From Flavobacterium seoulense (GTDB lineage Bacteria; Bacteroidota; Bacteroidia; Flavobacteriales; Flavobacteriaceae), in assembly GCF_000695795.1 (NCBI RefSeq), contig NZ_JNCA01000015.1, positions 1-46,203 of the forward strand: DNA of 46,203 nucleotides, in the 5' to 3' direction. The position numbers were made by a program, and so were the translations under genes. Below the pieces are notes generated by a model, which worked only from the letters and a program-made list of their open reading frames with translations, had not been told where the DNA came from and made no database searches. Of this stretch, positions 16,772-25,922 are shown in pieces; positions within the stretch are counted from its first letter, which is position 1, and each line of letters starts with the position of its first letter.

Positions 16772-19552
16772 ATGAAAAAAACTATAGGTCTAGTTACAAT
16801 TTTCTTCTTATGTTCATTTTCAGTTTTTTCTCAAAAAGCAACTATTTCAGGTGTTATCACCGATGCTAATGAAAAAACTCCCGTTTACAATTCAGTTGTA
16901 GCTTTGTTAACTCCTATAGATTCTATCTTATACAAATTTACCCGATCGGATAAACAAGGAAAATTTAATCTCAAGAATGTAAAATCAGGTGATTATATAC
17001 TGATGACTTCACACAATCAATACGCCGATTATGTGGATGTGATTACTATGAATGAAAATGAAAAAAAGCTGGGAACTATTCCTTTAAGGAGTAAAATTGA
17101 GCTTTTAAGAGAAGTAGTAATTAAAACAGGATCTATAAGAATTAAAGGTGATACCACCAGTTACAGAGCCAGTGATTTTAAAGTAGATGCCAATGCAAAT
17201 GTGGAAGAATTACTTAAAAAACTTCCCGGAATTCAGGTAGATAGAAACGGAGCTATAAAAGCGATGGGAGAAACGGTACAAAAAGTATTGGTAGATGGCG
17301 AAGAATTTTTTGGTGATGATCCGGGTATGGCCGTTAAAAATTTACGTGCCGATGCAGTAAAGGAAGTTCAGGTATTTGATAAGAAAAGTGAACTGGCTGA
17401 ATTTACAGGAATTGACGATGGAAAAACCCAAAAAACAATCAATCTGAAATTAAAAGAAGATAAGAAAAAAGGATATTTTGGTAAAATAGACGGAGCGAAT
17501 CAGCCGTTTACAGATGCTGATTCCAGATACAATACTAATTTAATGTTTAGCAGTTTTAAAGGCAAAAGGAAATTATCTGCTTTTTTATTAAATGGAAATA
17601 CGGGTCAAGATGGACTGGGTTGGGAAGACAGTGAAAAATTTGGAGCCCGTGATAACAATATTAGTATGAATATGGATGATGATGGAAATGTAAGCTATGA
17701 ATGGGTAGGAGACAATAATGATGGCGAACCGCGTATTAATACGCAAAATGGATTTATCAAAAATACGAATGCAGGATTGCAGTACACTAACAAGTGGAAT
17801 GACAAACAAAACCTGAATATTTCGCCAAAATTCAATAACCAAATTTACACTAATAACAGCAGCAGAATTTCCCAAACACAAGTGGGTGAAACGCAATTAA
17901 ATGAAAACCGATCTACGGTAACTAATGTTGACAGAAGTAATTTTAAGCTTAATGCGGTTTATGATGTAAAATTAGATTCGGTAAATTCTATAAAATTCTC
18001 TGCCAGAACTAATTTTTATGATACTAACAGTGATGAATTTACAAACGGAGAGACAAAAGGAAATGACGGAATATTAAAAAATAAACAACAACGGTCATTC
18101 AATACAAATTCAGATAAATCAGCTTTGTCAGCGGGTTTTTTATTCAAACATAAATTTGCTAAACCACGTCGTACGTTTTCGGTAAATGGTAGTTGGAGTA
18201 GGTTGAGTACCAACTCAGATAACTTGTTAAAATCTTCTAATGAAAGTTATATCGAAGGTATTCTTGCTACAAAAGATACTGTAAATCAAAATAAAATAGG
18301 AGACAGAACAAGTCAAAATCTTTCAGCAAGTTTTAGTTATTCTGAACCTATTGCCAAGCAGTTGTCACTTCAGTTTGCATACCAAATTGCTTATGATACA
18401 GGCAAGAATAATCAATTAACCTATGATTATTCCGAAGATACAGGAAGATATGATCAATTGGTATCTTCATTATCAAATGAGTTTGAACAGACTTTTATCA
18501 CACACAGACCCAATATAAAATTGAGCTATAATGCTAAAAAAATCAATTATAGCATTGGAAGCGGTTTTGGATTTACTTCTTTTGATTTGTTAGATAAAAC
18601 TATGAATAAGGAATACAAGCGTAGTTATACTAATTTTTTCCCTTCGGCGAATTTCTCCTATAAGTATAAAAGCAATAGTAACTTAAGGATTAATTATCAG
18701 GGATCAACCAGACAGCCTACGCTTGATCAATTGCAGCCTTTGAGAAACAATCAGGACTTTTTTAATCAAACGGTAGGAAATCCAGATTTAAAGCAATCTT
18801 TTACAAACAATATCAATATCAATCAGGGTAGTTATGATATGCTGACTGAAACTCAGATTTATCAGGGACTAAATTTCAGCACAACAAGTAATGCTATTAT
18901 TTACAGTAGAGTGATTGATCCGGAAACGGCTAAAACAGTTTCTAAGCCCATCAATACAAATGGAAACTTTTCAGGAAATTTTTATTTTGGTTACGGATTA
19001 AAAATAAAGAAATTAGACTTAAGAGCTGATTTTAGCCCATCTTTTAGCTACAGTAAATCGGTACTGAGTATTAATGACAAAATGGGAAGTGCAAAGAATT
19101 TGAACACAGGATTATCTGTTTATTTAAGTAAGTTTAAACAAAAGCAATATGATATTAATTTAAGTAACCGATTTTCATTTAATAGAAATAGTACTTCTCA
19201 AAATAATGAAGTTAAATCGTTTAACACTAATAATTTGAGTCTGGATGTAGGAGTTTATTTTGCTGAAAAATGGAAATTATCTACTGATTATAATTTGAAT
19301 ACACGACAAAAAACAGTCGATTTTCAAGATAATCTGACCAATCAATTGTGGAATGCAAGATTACAACGCACTTTTAAAAATGATGAGTTTACTGCCTATT
19401 TTCTGATACGTGATATTTTAAATCAAAATATAGGAATACAAAGAAATGTGTATGAAAACACCATTAGTCAGGAACAAAACGACAGGCTTAGAAGATATGC
19501 TATGATAGGTTTTACCTGGAATTTTAAAAATGGAGGAGGAACAAAAAAATAA
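16772..19552 (+). CDS. Outer-membrane beta-barrel protein with carboxypeptidase-regulatory domain (TonB-receptor-like)
   Basis: This 926-aa protein has a signal peptide at about residues 1-20 (cut near FSQKA). An N-terminal carboxypeptidase-regulatory-like domain follows (ATISGVITDANEKTPVYNSVVALL), then a plug-like segment (about 125-230) with EELLKKLPGIQVDRNGAIKAMGETVQKVLVDGEEFFGDDP. The rest is a long stretch rich in alternating aromatic and polar residues, ending in WNFKNGGG. The family is close to TonB-dependent receptors and belongs to the outer-membrane beta-barrel group of Bacteroidota; the substrate is unknown. The GLPGLI gene follows by 13 bp, a recurrent pairing. A palindromic site lies upstream. 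Confidence 0.85.
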   Translation: MKKTIGLVTIFFLCSFSVFSQKATISGVITDANEKTPVYNSVVALLTPIDSILYKFTRSDKQGKFNLKNVKSGDYILMTSHNQYADYVDVITMNENEKKLGTIPLRSKIELLREVVIKTGSIRIKGDTTSYRASDFKVDANANVEELLKKLPGIQVDRNGAIKAMGETVQKVLVDGEEFFGDDPGMAVKNLRADAVKEVQVFDKKSELAEFTGIDDGKTQKTINLKLKEDKKKGYFGKIDGANQPFTDADSRYNTNLMFSSFKGKRKLSAFLLNGNTGQDGLGWEDSEKFGARDNNISMNMDDDGNVSYEWVGDNNDGEPRINTQNGFIKNTNAGLQYTNKWNDKQNLNISPKFNNQIYTNNSSRISQTQVGETQLNENRSTVTNVDRSNFKLNAVYDVKLDSVNSIKFSARTNFYDTNSDEFTNGETKGNDGILKNKQQRSFNTNSDKSALSAGFLFKHKFAKPRRTFSVNGSWSRLSTNSDNLLKSSNESYIEGILATKDTVNQNKIGDRTSQNLSASFSYSEPIAKQLSLQFAYQIAYDTGKNNQLTYDYSEDTGRYDQLVSSLSNEFEQTFITHRPNIKLSYNAKKINYSIGSGFGFTSFDLLDKTMNKEYKRSYTNFFPSANFSYKYKSNSNLRINYQGSTRQPTLDQLQPLRNNQDFFNQTVGNPDLKQSFTNNININQGSYDMLTETQIYQGLNFSTTSNAIIYSRVIDPETAKTVSKPINTNGNFSGNFYFGYGLKIKKLDLRADFSPSFSYSKSVLSINDKMGSAKNLNTGLSVYLSKFKQKQYDINLSNRFSFNRNSTSQNNEVKSFNTNNLSLDVGVYFAEKWKLSTDYNLNTRQKTVDFQDNLTNQLWNARLQRTFKNDEFTAYFLIRDILNQNIGIQRNVYENTISQEQNDRLRRYAMIGFTWNFKNGGGTKK

Positions 19553-19565
19553 ATAAAATAGCTAT

Positions 19566-20327
19566 ATGAAAACAAAACTTTTTTTTATCACTGTGCTCTT
19601 TTTTACAATAAGATTAAATGCACAACATTTTGTTGATAAGGCTGTAATTGAGTATGAAGTAAGTACCAATCTCAAAAAAACGATGAGTAATGATAGTTGG
19701 GGCGAAATGATGAAAGACAATCTTTCTGATCTTAAAATTTCTTATTTCAATTATACTTTTGCCGATAATAAAAGCATCTTTAAATTTAACAGATGGAGTC
19801 CGAAAACCAGAATTCCAAAATATCTGAAAGATGCAGATGAAGAAAATAGTTGGTATTCTAATTTTTATACCGGAACTATAAATATGCAAAAACAAATAGC
19901 AGGAACTCTTTTTGTTATAAACGATAGTATTCCAAAAATTGAATGGAAAATTACCAATGAAAACAGAGAAATTGCCGGATATAATTGCCGAAAAGCCGTA
20001 GGTAAAATAATGGATGATGTATATATATTTGCTTTTTATACTGATGATATTACTATTTCTGGCGGTCCGGTTTCCATTAGCGGTTTACCGGGTATGATTT
20101 TAGGACTTACAGTACCAAGATTATATACTTCCTATATTGCGACTAAAGTAGATGTAGCTTTTACTAATCCGGCTGATATAAAACCTATTACTGCTAAAAA
20201 AACATATGATTTAAAAGAGTTAAAAGCCCTTTTTGAAGATAAATTAAAAGATTGGTACAGCGATGGTGATCAGAAAGAAGAAATTCAAAGACAGAAGAAT
20301 ATGTTCTTGTGGAATGCTCTTTTATAA
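19566..20327 (+). CDS. GLPGLI family protein
   Basis: This 253-aa exported protein has a signal peptide (about residues 1-19, ending LNAQ). The family-defining motif appears as SGLPGMILGL near residue 175, after AGYNCRKAVGK. GLPGLI proteins are Bacteroidota-specific, secreted or periplasmic, and of unknown function. They are usually encoded next to outer-membrane barrel proteins, exactly as seen here with a 13-bp spacer, so they probably act together at the outer membrane. It shares few features with any enzyme. Confidence 0.88.
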   Translation: MKTKLFFITVLFFTIRLNAQHFVDKAVIEYEVSTNLKKTMSNDSWGEMMKDNLSDLKISYFNYTFADNKSIFKFNRWSPKTRIPKYLKDADEENSWYSNFYTGTINMQKQIAGTLFVINDSIPKIEWKITNENREIAGYNCRKAVGKIMDDVYIFAFYTDDITISGGPVSISGLPGMILGLTVPRLYTSYIATKVDVAFTNPADIKPITAKKTYDLKELKALFEDKLKDWYSDGDQKEEIQRQKNMFLWNALL

Positions 20328-20361
20328 TAGAATTGTAATTTCGATTTAAACAACTCAATAT

Positions 20362-20826
20362 ATGGTATTAAATGTAATCACAAAAACTTTTGATGAATTG
20401 TCAAATGTTGAATTATACAAATTACTATCTCTAAGAAACGAAGTATTTATAGTCGAACAAAATTGCCCATATTTAGATATTGATAATAAGGATCAGAAAT
20501 GTTATCATTTGTTATTATCTAATAATGATACGTTAGTAGGTTACAGCCGAATTATTCCAGCTGGTCTATCCTATAATGAGGTTTCTATTGGTAGAGTTTT
20601 GATAGCGCCCGATTTTAGAGGAAAAGGATTAGGACTAAAAATTGTAGAAGAATCTATTCAATCTTGTATTAATATTTTTGGCAATGTTGATATTAAAATT
20701 GGAGCACAATTTCATTTATCAAATTTATATGGATCATTTGGTTTTATTAAAGATGGGGAACCTTATGATGAAGACGGAATTCTTCATATTGATATGATAA
20801 GGTTTTCTAATAAAGATCTTAAGTAA
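20362..20826 (+). CDS. ElaA-type GNAT family N-acetyltransferase
   Basis: This 154-aa protein has the ElaA-like opening, with LYKLLSLRNEVFIVEQNCPYLDIDNKD and a CYHLLL strand. The acetyl-CoA-binding segment is VSIGRVLIAPDFRGKGLGLKIVEE (about residues 73-96), where RGKGLG is the pyrophosphate loop. The C-terminal YGSFGFIKDGEPYDEDGI is also typical of ElaA. The acceptor substrate is unknown. It is 34 bp after the GLPGLI gene but functionally unrelated, and converges with the next minus-strand gene. Confidence 0.88.
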   Translation: MVLNVITKTFDELSNVELYKLLSLRNEVFIVEQNCPYLDIDNKDQKCYHLLLSNNDTLVGYSRIIPAGLSYNEVSIGRVLIAPDFRGKGLGLKIVEESIQSCINIFGNVDIKIGAQFHLSNLYGSFGFIKDGEPYDEDGILHIDMIRFSNKDLK

Positions 20827-20848
20827 AAAAGCAGTTTCTTCTGTTATA

Positions 20849-21157
20849 TTACAAATATATTTTTTCGTCTCTGCATCTGCTATAAATGTAACTTTTTAGA
20901 TTCGAAATAGTTTCCAGATAATCAGGTGCCGGATAACCATAGCGTTCGTGTTCCATTTGCTCTTTTTCGATAGCGTTACAGCCTTTAATCACTTCTTTGA
21001 GCATATCGAGCATGGCAAGTTCTTTGTTGTCTGTTTTTTGAAATTTGAACTCTACAACTTCATCCTGCAATTCTTCGCAATAGTCAATTAGTTGTTGTAC
21101 TTCTGGTTCGTCAAGTAGCGATGGATTGTTCCTGAATATTTCCCGAATGGATTTCAT
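20849..21157 (-). CDS. Hypothetical protein (flavobacterial)
   Basis: This 102-aa acidic, helical protein starts MKSIREIFRNNPSLLDEPEVQQLIDYCEEL and contains a cysteine near residue 28 and the stretch ERYGYPAPDYLETISNLKSYIYSRC. No domain is recognised. The predicted helices and charge pattern suggest a soluble protein, perhaps a small regulator or binding partner, but this is speculation. It follows the toxin-antitoxin pair on the same strand with a 56-bp gap and an AT-rich upstream region. Confidence 0.6.
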   Translation of the reverse strand: MKSIREIFRNNPSLLDEPEVQQLIDYCEELQDEVVEFKFQKTDNKELAMLDMLKEVIKGCNAIEKEQMEHERYGYPAPDYLETISNLKSYIYSRCRDEKIYL

Positions 21158-21213
21158 TATAATGACTTAATTTAAAAAAATCACAAGTAATCAATTTGTA
21201 TCAACTATGTTTT

Positions 21214-21531
21214 TTATTTAGTTCTTTTGATCTTTGATGGATTTTGTCTGGTATCAAAAACATCAGCAATCATTATACATTTTTGTTCATAGTCGATAGA
21301 ATAAATGATTTTATAATTGTTACAAATTAAATATCGATATTCTTTTTCTCTGTCTAACAATAGCTCTTCGACTTGAGTAATTTCTGGGTGCAAAAGTATT
21401 TTATTTGGTTCTAAAATGATTTTTTCAATTATATTTTGTGCAACTTTTAAGCTAGCATTTTCAATATAATATTCAAAAATTTGGTCTAATTGAGTTTCTG
21501 CAAAATTAGACCAAATTATCTCAAAAGCCAT
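21214..21531 (-). CDS. RelE/ParE-type toxin
   Basis: This 105-aa protein has the ParE-like fold signature: FEIIWSNFAETQLDQIFEYYIENAS at the N-terminus, then NKILLHPEITQVEELLLDREKEYRYLICNNYKIIYSIDYEQKCIMIADVFDTRQNP. The YRYLICNNYKIIY and VFDTRQNP blocks are typical of the superfamily C-terminus. ParE-type toxins usually target gyrase and RelE-type cleave mRNA; which one applies cannot be told by eye. The start ATG overlaps the stop of the upstream antitoxin gene (TAATG), a standard toxin-antitoxin arrangement. Confidence 0.85.
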   Translation of the reverse strand: MAFEIIWSNFAETQLDQIFEYYIENASLKVAQNIIEKIILEPNKILLHPEITQVEELLLDREKEYRYLICNNYKIIYSIDYEQKCIMIADVFDTRQNPSKIKRTK

Positions 21532-21752
21532 TATTTGTATTTGGATAAAAGTTCAGAACTGCTTTTAAATTTCCCATTTTTAAAATCATTTTCTGATTGG
21601 TCAATTCTCGAATTCAATTCAATTACCGACATCGGTTTCAGTTTTTTATTAGTTTCTTTTTTTAATAAATTTTCAAACTGAGCGATTAACTCTTCGCTTT
21701 GAAGTTTTAGAAACTCTTGTACAAATTCAATTTTTCTAGTTTGTAAATCCAT
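21531..21752 (-). CDS. Antitoxin partner of the RelE/ParE toxin
   Basis: This 73-aa protein has a first half of amphipathic helices (KIEFVQEFLKLQSEELIAQFENLL) and a second half with the antitoxin-like tail MSVIELNSRIDQSENDFKNGKFKSSSELLSKYK, which is expected to wrap the toxin. It lacks an evident DNA-binding domain. The frame extends seven codons upstream to a TTG, but the ATG at 21752 is preferred. It precedes and overlaps the toxin gene by one base, which implies stoichiometric co-translation. Confidence 0.75.
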   Translation of the reverse strand: MDLQTRKIEFVQEFLKLQSEELIAQFENLLKKETNKKLKPMSVIELNSRIDQSENDFKNGKFKSSSELLSKYK

Positions 21753-21961
21753 GATTACGAATATTTTATTCAAAAATACAAAATTATTGTGTGTTTGGTG
21801 TAGATTTTATGATTGAGTTTACAAATGAAATACTTGTAAAAGTTGGAGGTATATTTTTTATGGTTTTCAAAAGTTATAATTTTCTTAAAACAAAAAAACT
21901 TCCCTTTTCAGAGAAGTTTTAGTTATTGAAATTTGGAAATTTTAATATTGGGATTTAACAA
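21753..21961. other. Gap without genes, with terminator
   Basis: About 209 bp with no coding frame. The only clear structure is the terminator of the reductase gene at 21893-21921. The remainder is AT-rich upstream DNA of the toxin-antitoxin pair, in which no confident promoter was found. Confidence 0.5.
21893..21921 (-). terminator. Terminator of the PaaE-like reductase gene
   Basis: On the minus strand AAAACTTC pairs with GAAGTTTT around a 10-base loop and is followed by a long T run. It is 41 bp after the reductase stop codon. Confidence 0.8.
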
Positions 21962-23011
21962 TTATACATCATCAAAATCGACATAAATTGTATCCGATGT
22001 TGGATGAGCCTGACAGCTTAATACTAAACCTTCGGCAATTTCTTTATCGGTTAGGATAGAGTTTTTCTTCATTTCGGCGCTTCCTTCGGTTACGCGGCAA
22101 AGACAGCTGCTGCAAATTCCGCCCTGGCAAGAATAAGGAGCATCAATTCCTTGTTTTAAAGCTGCTTCCAGAATGGTTTGTTTTTGAGACATTTCGAATG
22201 AAGTTTCTTCATCGTCAACCATAACAGTAATTTTCGAATGTCCGCTTAAATCTTTGATTTCGTTTTCATGAGCCGAAGCCGTAAAAAGTTCAAACTTGAT
22301 AGCTGATTCTTTTACGTTTTTCTCCTTCAAAATTCCGGAAACTGTATTGATCATATCTTCAGGGCCACACAAATAGAATTTTTCAAATTCTAATTCCTTG
22401 TGTTTGTTATTCAAAACGTAATTCACGACTGATTTGTCAATTCGTCCAAATAAAGCTTCATCAGCCTTAGCCTGACTGTACACATAATGAACAAAAAAGC
22501 GATTTACATATTGTAAATGCAAGTCGTGTAATTCCTGGTGAAAAATAGTTTCTTCGGGTGATTTATTTCCGTAAACCAATACAAATGAACTTTTTGGTTC
22601 ACTTTTTAAAACAGACTTTAAGATTGATAAAACAGGAGTAATTCCGCTACCGGAAACAAAAGCAGCATAATTTTTTTGTTTGTTAGCATCAGCTTCAAAG
22701 GTAAATTTTCCTTCTGGTTTTCCTACTTCAAGAACATCGCCAGCTTTTAGTTTTGTATTAGCAAATTGTGAAAAAAGACCATCTTTTACCGCTTTTACCG
22801 CAATGCGTAATTCGCCACTTTCAGGTGAAGAACAAATAGAATAAGCACGACGAATTTCTTTTCCGTCTAGTGTTAATTTAATATTGACATATTGTCCTGC
22901 AATAAATTTATAGTCTTCTTTTAATTCTTCGGGAATATTAAAAAGTATTGAAACGGCAGCTGCGGTTTCTCTTTTAACCTCTTTTATAAGGAGTTTAAGA
23001 AAATTTGGCAT
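21962..23011 (-). CDS. PaaE-like ferredoxin/NAD(P)H oxidoreductase with C-terminal 2Fe-2S domain
   Basis: This 349-aa protein has three parts. The FAD-binding domain contains FIAGQYVNIKL and RRAYSICSSP (about residues 38-63). The NAD(P)-binding domain contains VSGSGITPVLSIL and the FYLCGPEDMI motif. The plant-type 2Fe-2S domain has CQGGICSSCLC at about residues 293-303 and a fourth Cys near 333, giving the Cys-x4-Cys-x2-Cys-xn-Cys set. It transfers electrons from NAD(P)H to a partner oxygenase or reductase. The layout matches PaaE, but no phenylacetate genes surround it, so the partner is unknown. Confidence 0.88.
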   Translation of the reverse strand: MPNFLKLLIKEVKRETAAAVSILFNIPEELKEDYKFIAGQYVNIKLTLDGKEIRRAYSICSSPESGELRIAVKAVKDGLFSQFANTKLKAGDVLEVGKPEGKFTFEADANKQKNYAAFVSGSGITPVLSILKSVLKSEPKSSFVLVYGNKSPEETIFHQELHDLHLQYVNRFFVHYVYSQAKADEALFGRIDKSVVNYVLNNKHKELEFEKFYLCGPEDMINTVSGILKEKNVKESAIKFELFTASAHENEIKDLSGHSKITVMVDDEETSFEMSQKQTILEAALKQGIDAPYSCQGGICSSCLCRVTEGSAEMKKNSILTDKEIAEGLVLSCQAHPTSDTIYVDFDDV

Positions 23012-23027
23012 GTGATATAATTTTCTG

Positions 23028-23035
23028 CAAATATA
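23028..23035 (-). promoter_or_regulatory. Putative -7 element for the PaaE-like gene
   Basis: On the minus strand this reads TATATTTG, matching TAnnTTTG, 16 bp before the start codon. A TTG at 23060-23062 on that strand lies 24 bp upstream, slightly far. It implies a very short leader. Confidence 0.4.
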
Positions 23036-23097
23036 CTAAAGTGAATAGGTTTCTTAAATCAAAGTTTTTGAAATTTAGCAGCTCTCTTGTTTTGATT

Positions 23098-23152
23098 GCT
23101 GTTTTCTATTTAAATCTGGCTTATAATCATTTTTAATTTAGTAGAAAACAGC
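23098..23152. repeat. 11-bp perfect inverted repeat in the sprE upstream region
   Basis: GCTGTTTTCTA at 23098-23108 pairs with TAGAAAACAGC at 23142-23152 across a 33-nt loop. It sits in the 287-bp gap 23012-23298 between the divergent reductase and sprE genes. It could be a leader-RNA structure or an operator. No T run follows, so a terminator is less likely. Confidence 0.5.
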
Positions 23153-23278
23153 TGTTTATTGATAATATAATCAAGTATTTAAATCAACTTAAAACCTTTT
23201 CGTTTATTAAATTTCTATATTTCAAAAAGAAACGTATTTTTACCAGTCTTTATACTAAAAAAACTTTTACAAAGTTTA

Positions 23279-23302
23279 ATGATAAAAACTGCGAATCATT
23301 GA
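23279..23302 (+). CDS. Candidate 7-codon leader ORF overlapping the sprE start
   Basis: An ATG at 23279 opens a short frame encoding MIKTANH whose TGA stop (23300-23302) overlaps the TTG start of sprE at 23299-23301. This would allow terminating ribosomes to restart on the weak start codon. It could also be coincidence. Nothing else supports its translation. Confidence 0.3.
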   Translation: MIKTANH

Positions 23303-25920
23303 AAACCAACAGAATTAAATATTCAATTCCATTAGGATGTTTGTGTGTTTTGGTAGCCTGTTCTACCAGAAACGATACTTTTTTGGCTCGAAATTCACAT
23401 GCGTTAAGTACAAAATACAATATTTTATACAACGGACAAATAGGATTAGACAAAGGAATTAAAGGTATTGAGGCTAATAATCAGGATAATTTTTGGGAAA
23501 TTCTGCCTATCGAAGCCATGAATGTTGATGAAGATGTTGTAGTCGCCGACACCACAAAAAACGCCGATTTTAAGTTAGCAGAAACCAAAGCCACTAAAGC
23601 CATTCAAAAACATTCGATGAACATTGGCGGTCGGGAACGCAATTCTCAAATGGACGAAGCATATTTATTGTTAGGAAAATCGCGTTATTACGACCAACGA
23701 TTTATTCCGGCTCTGGACGCTTTTAATTATATTTTATACAAATATTCAAATAGCAGCCGAATTGATGAAGCGAAGATTTGGCGCGAAAAAACCAATATGC
23801 GTTTGGGCAACGATGCTTTGGTGATCAAAAATATTAGTAAAATGCTCCAACAGCACAAACCTCACAAACAGGTTGTGGCTGATGCCAATGCACTTTTAGC
23901 AGCTTCGTTCTTAAATTTAGAAGAAAAAGACAGCGCCATTGTCAAATTAAAAATAGCGGCCGATTTTACCAAACATAATAATGAAAAAGCCAGATACCGT
24001 TTTATTCTGGGACAATTGCATCAGGAAATGGGGCAAAATGATCAGGCCAGAGAATACTACGAAGCGGTAATTAAAATGAACCGAAAATCAGACCGAAAAT
24101 ACATGATGCAATCTCAGGTTAGATTAGCACAATTGTTTGATTACCAAAATGGAGATAAATTTGCTTTCGACGAAAAATACCATAAACTATTAGAAAATAG
24201 AGAAAATCGTCCGTTTCTGGATATTTTAAATCACCAGCTTGGGATTTTTTATGACAAGCAAGGCAAAGATGAAAGAGCTTTAGAATATTACAATGCTTCT
24301 TTAGACCATGCTAAAAATGATAATTATTTAATTGCTTCGAATTATAGAAATATTGGAAACATGTATTTTAAAAAGGCAAGTTATCCAATGGCTGCCAAAT
24401 ATTACGACAGTACTTTGGTGAAACTGAATCCTAAAACCAGAGAATTTATTCATATTGAAAAAGTACGTAAAAATTTGGATGAAGTTATTTTCTACGAAGC
24501 TATAGCGGTTAGAAACGATAGTATTCTTAAAGTGGTTGCTTTACCAGAATCTGGAAGAATTGCTTATTTTGACGGTTACATCGAAAAGTTAAAAAAACAG
24601 GATGAAGCCAAGAAAATCTTAGAAGAAAAAGAGGCCGAAAAACAAAAAAATATTGAAAGAAACAATCAGGCAACAACAGCTGATGTAGCTGTTTTGGCCA
24701 ACGGAAAAGCGCCGGCCAAACCAACATTTGCACCACCATCAATGGCGAGTCTTCAGGCAGATAATGTGTTTTATTTTTACAATCAGGCTACAGTTTCTTT
24801 TGGAAAAGTGGCGTTTAAGAAAAATTGGGGAAAACGTAATCCGGGCGGTTATTGGAGAGTTTCTTCTTCGGCTAATGTTAATGCTGCTATGTCACAGGAT
24901 TCTCTGGCAATTGCTCAGCAGGATGTAGCTTCAGATTCTATTTCGAAAACAAAAGAAGTGAATCCAAAATATACTTCTGAATTTTATTTAAGTCAATTGC
25001 CAACATCAACCACAGCAATTGATAGTATTAGTAAAGAACGCAATGATGCCTATTATCAATTAGGTGTAATTTATAAGGAAAAATTCAAAGAAAATGATTT
25101 GGCTGCCACTAAGCTGGAACAATTGTTAGGCAATAATCCTGAAGAAAAATTAGTACTTCCTACATTGTACAATTTGTACAAAATATATCAAATTACTGAT
25201 GCCAGTCGAGCCGAAGAAATTAAGAATAGAATTGTGACCCAATATCCTGATTCGCGTTATGCGCAAATTGTAAACAACGCAAACGTAGTAGTCGAAGAAG
25301 GAACTCCTGATGCGGTTTATAAAAAATTATATCAACAATATACTAATGAAGAGTTTGATGTAGTTCTGGCAAAAATAGACGGATTAATCAATCAGTTTTC
25401 GGGCGAGGAAGTCGTGTCAAAATTCGAACTTTTAAAAGCCAATACTATTGGAAAACTAAAAGGATTAGTGGCCTATAAAGCGGCATTAGAAAATGTTGCT
25501 GCTACGTATCCAAATACCGAAGAAGGTAAAAAAGCTACGGTTATTTTGGCTGAACAAATTCCGTTATTAGAGCAAATGAATTTTGATTTTAAAAAATCAA
25601 GTTATTGGAAAATTCTTTATCCTGTAGCATTAAATGCAACTAATGACAGAAAAGCAATAGAGGAAAAAATAAGCAAATTTATGAAAGCAGAGAATGCTCA
25701 AAGAATAAATCTGGCTTATAACTCTTATGTTGACAATGAAGGATTTGTTATCATTCAGGGAATTACAACACAGGATTATGCAGCAAGTGTGGTGAGTGTT
25801 TTACAAGAAGATCCTGCTTATAAAATCCAGACGCCGGCTATAATTATTTCGAATGAAAATTATAAAATAGTTCAAATCAAGAAAAATCTGAATTCGTATT
25901 TAGAAGCAAAAAAAGAATAA
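23299..25920 (+). CDS. sprE: SprE/PorW-like TPR lipoprotein of gliding motility and type IX secretion
   Basis: This 873-aa lipoprotein has a lipobox with Cys21 (LVACSTRN) after a hydrophobic signal. Conserved openings include FLARNSHALSTKYNILYNG and NFWEILPIE. TPR-type helical repeats span about residues 110-400 and again from about 580 onward. A coiled, charged linker lies near 430-460. The length and N-terminal sequence match what I recall of Flavobacterium SprE, required for gliding and T9SS secretion. The start is a TTG: no in-frame ATG precedes the lipobox. A 7-codon leader frame overlaps it. The bactofilin gene follows by 2 bp. Confidence 0.85.
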   Translation: MKTNRIKYSIPLGCLCVLVACSTRNDTFLARNSHALSTKYNILYNGQIGLDKGIKGIEANNQDNFWEILPIEAMNVDEDVVVADTTKNADFKLAETKATKAIQKHSMNIGGRERNSQMDEAYLLLGKSRYYDQRFIPALDAFNYILYKYSNSSRIDEAKIWREKTNMRLGNDALVIKNISKMLQQHKPHKQVVADANALLAASFLNLEEKDSAIVKLKIAADFTKHNNEKARYRFILGQLHQEMGQNDQAREYYEAVIKMNRKSDRKYMMQSQVRLAQLFDYQNGDKFAFDEKYHKLLENRENRPFLDILNHQLGIFYDKQGKDERALEYYNASLDHAKNDNYLIASNYRNIGNMYFKKASYPMAAKYYDSTLVKLNPKTREFIHIEKVRKNLDEVIFYEAIAVRNDSILKVVALPESGRIAYFDGYIEKLKKQDEAKKILEEKEAEKQKNIERNNQATTADVAVLANGKAPAKPTFAPPSMASLQADNVFYFYNQATVSFGKVAFKKNWGKRNPGGYWRVSSSANVNAAMSQDSLAIAQQDVASDSISKTKEVNPKYTSEFYLSQLPTSTTAIDSISKERNDAYYQLGVIYKEKFKENDLAATKLEQLLGNNPEEKLVLPTLYNLYKIYQITDASRAEEIKNRIVTQYPDSRYAQIVNNANVVVEEGTPDAVYKKLYQQYTNEEFDVVLAKIDGLINQFSGEEVVSKFELLKANTIGKLKGLVAYKAALENVAATYPNTEEGKKATVILAEQIPLLEQMNFDFKKSSYWKILYPVALNATNDRKAIEEKISKFMKAENAQRINLAYNSYVDNEGFVIIQGITTQDYAASVVSVLQEDPAYKIQTPAIIISNENYKIVQIKKNLNSYLEAKKE

Positions 25921-25922
25921 TC

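Noticed and set aside
21962..23011. Phenylacetate degradation cluster
   Set aside because: The protein has the PaaE architecture, but no other paa genes surround it, so it is called only PaaE-like.
23279..23301. Frameshift at the sprE start
   Set aside because: The downstream frame is intact and starts with a normal lipoprotein signal, so a leader frame or alternative start is a simpler explanation than a sequencing error.
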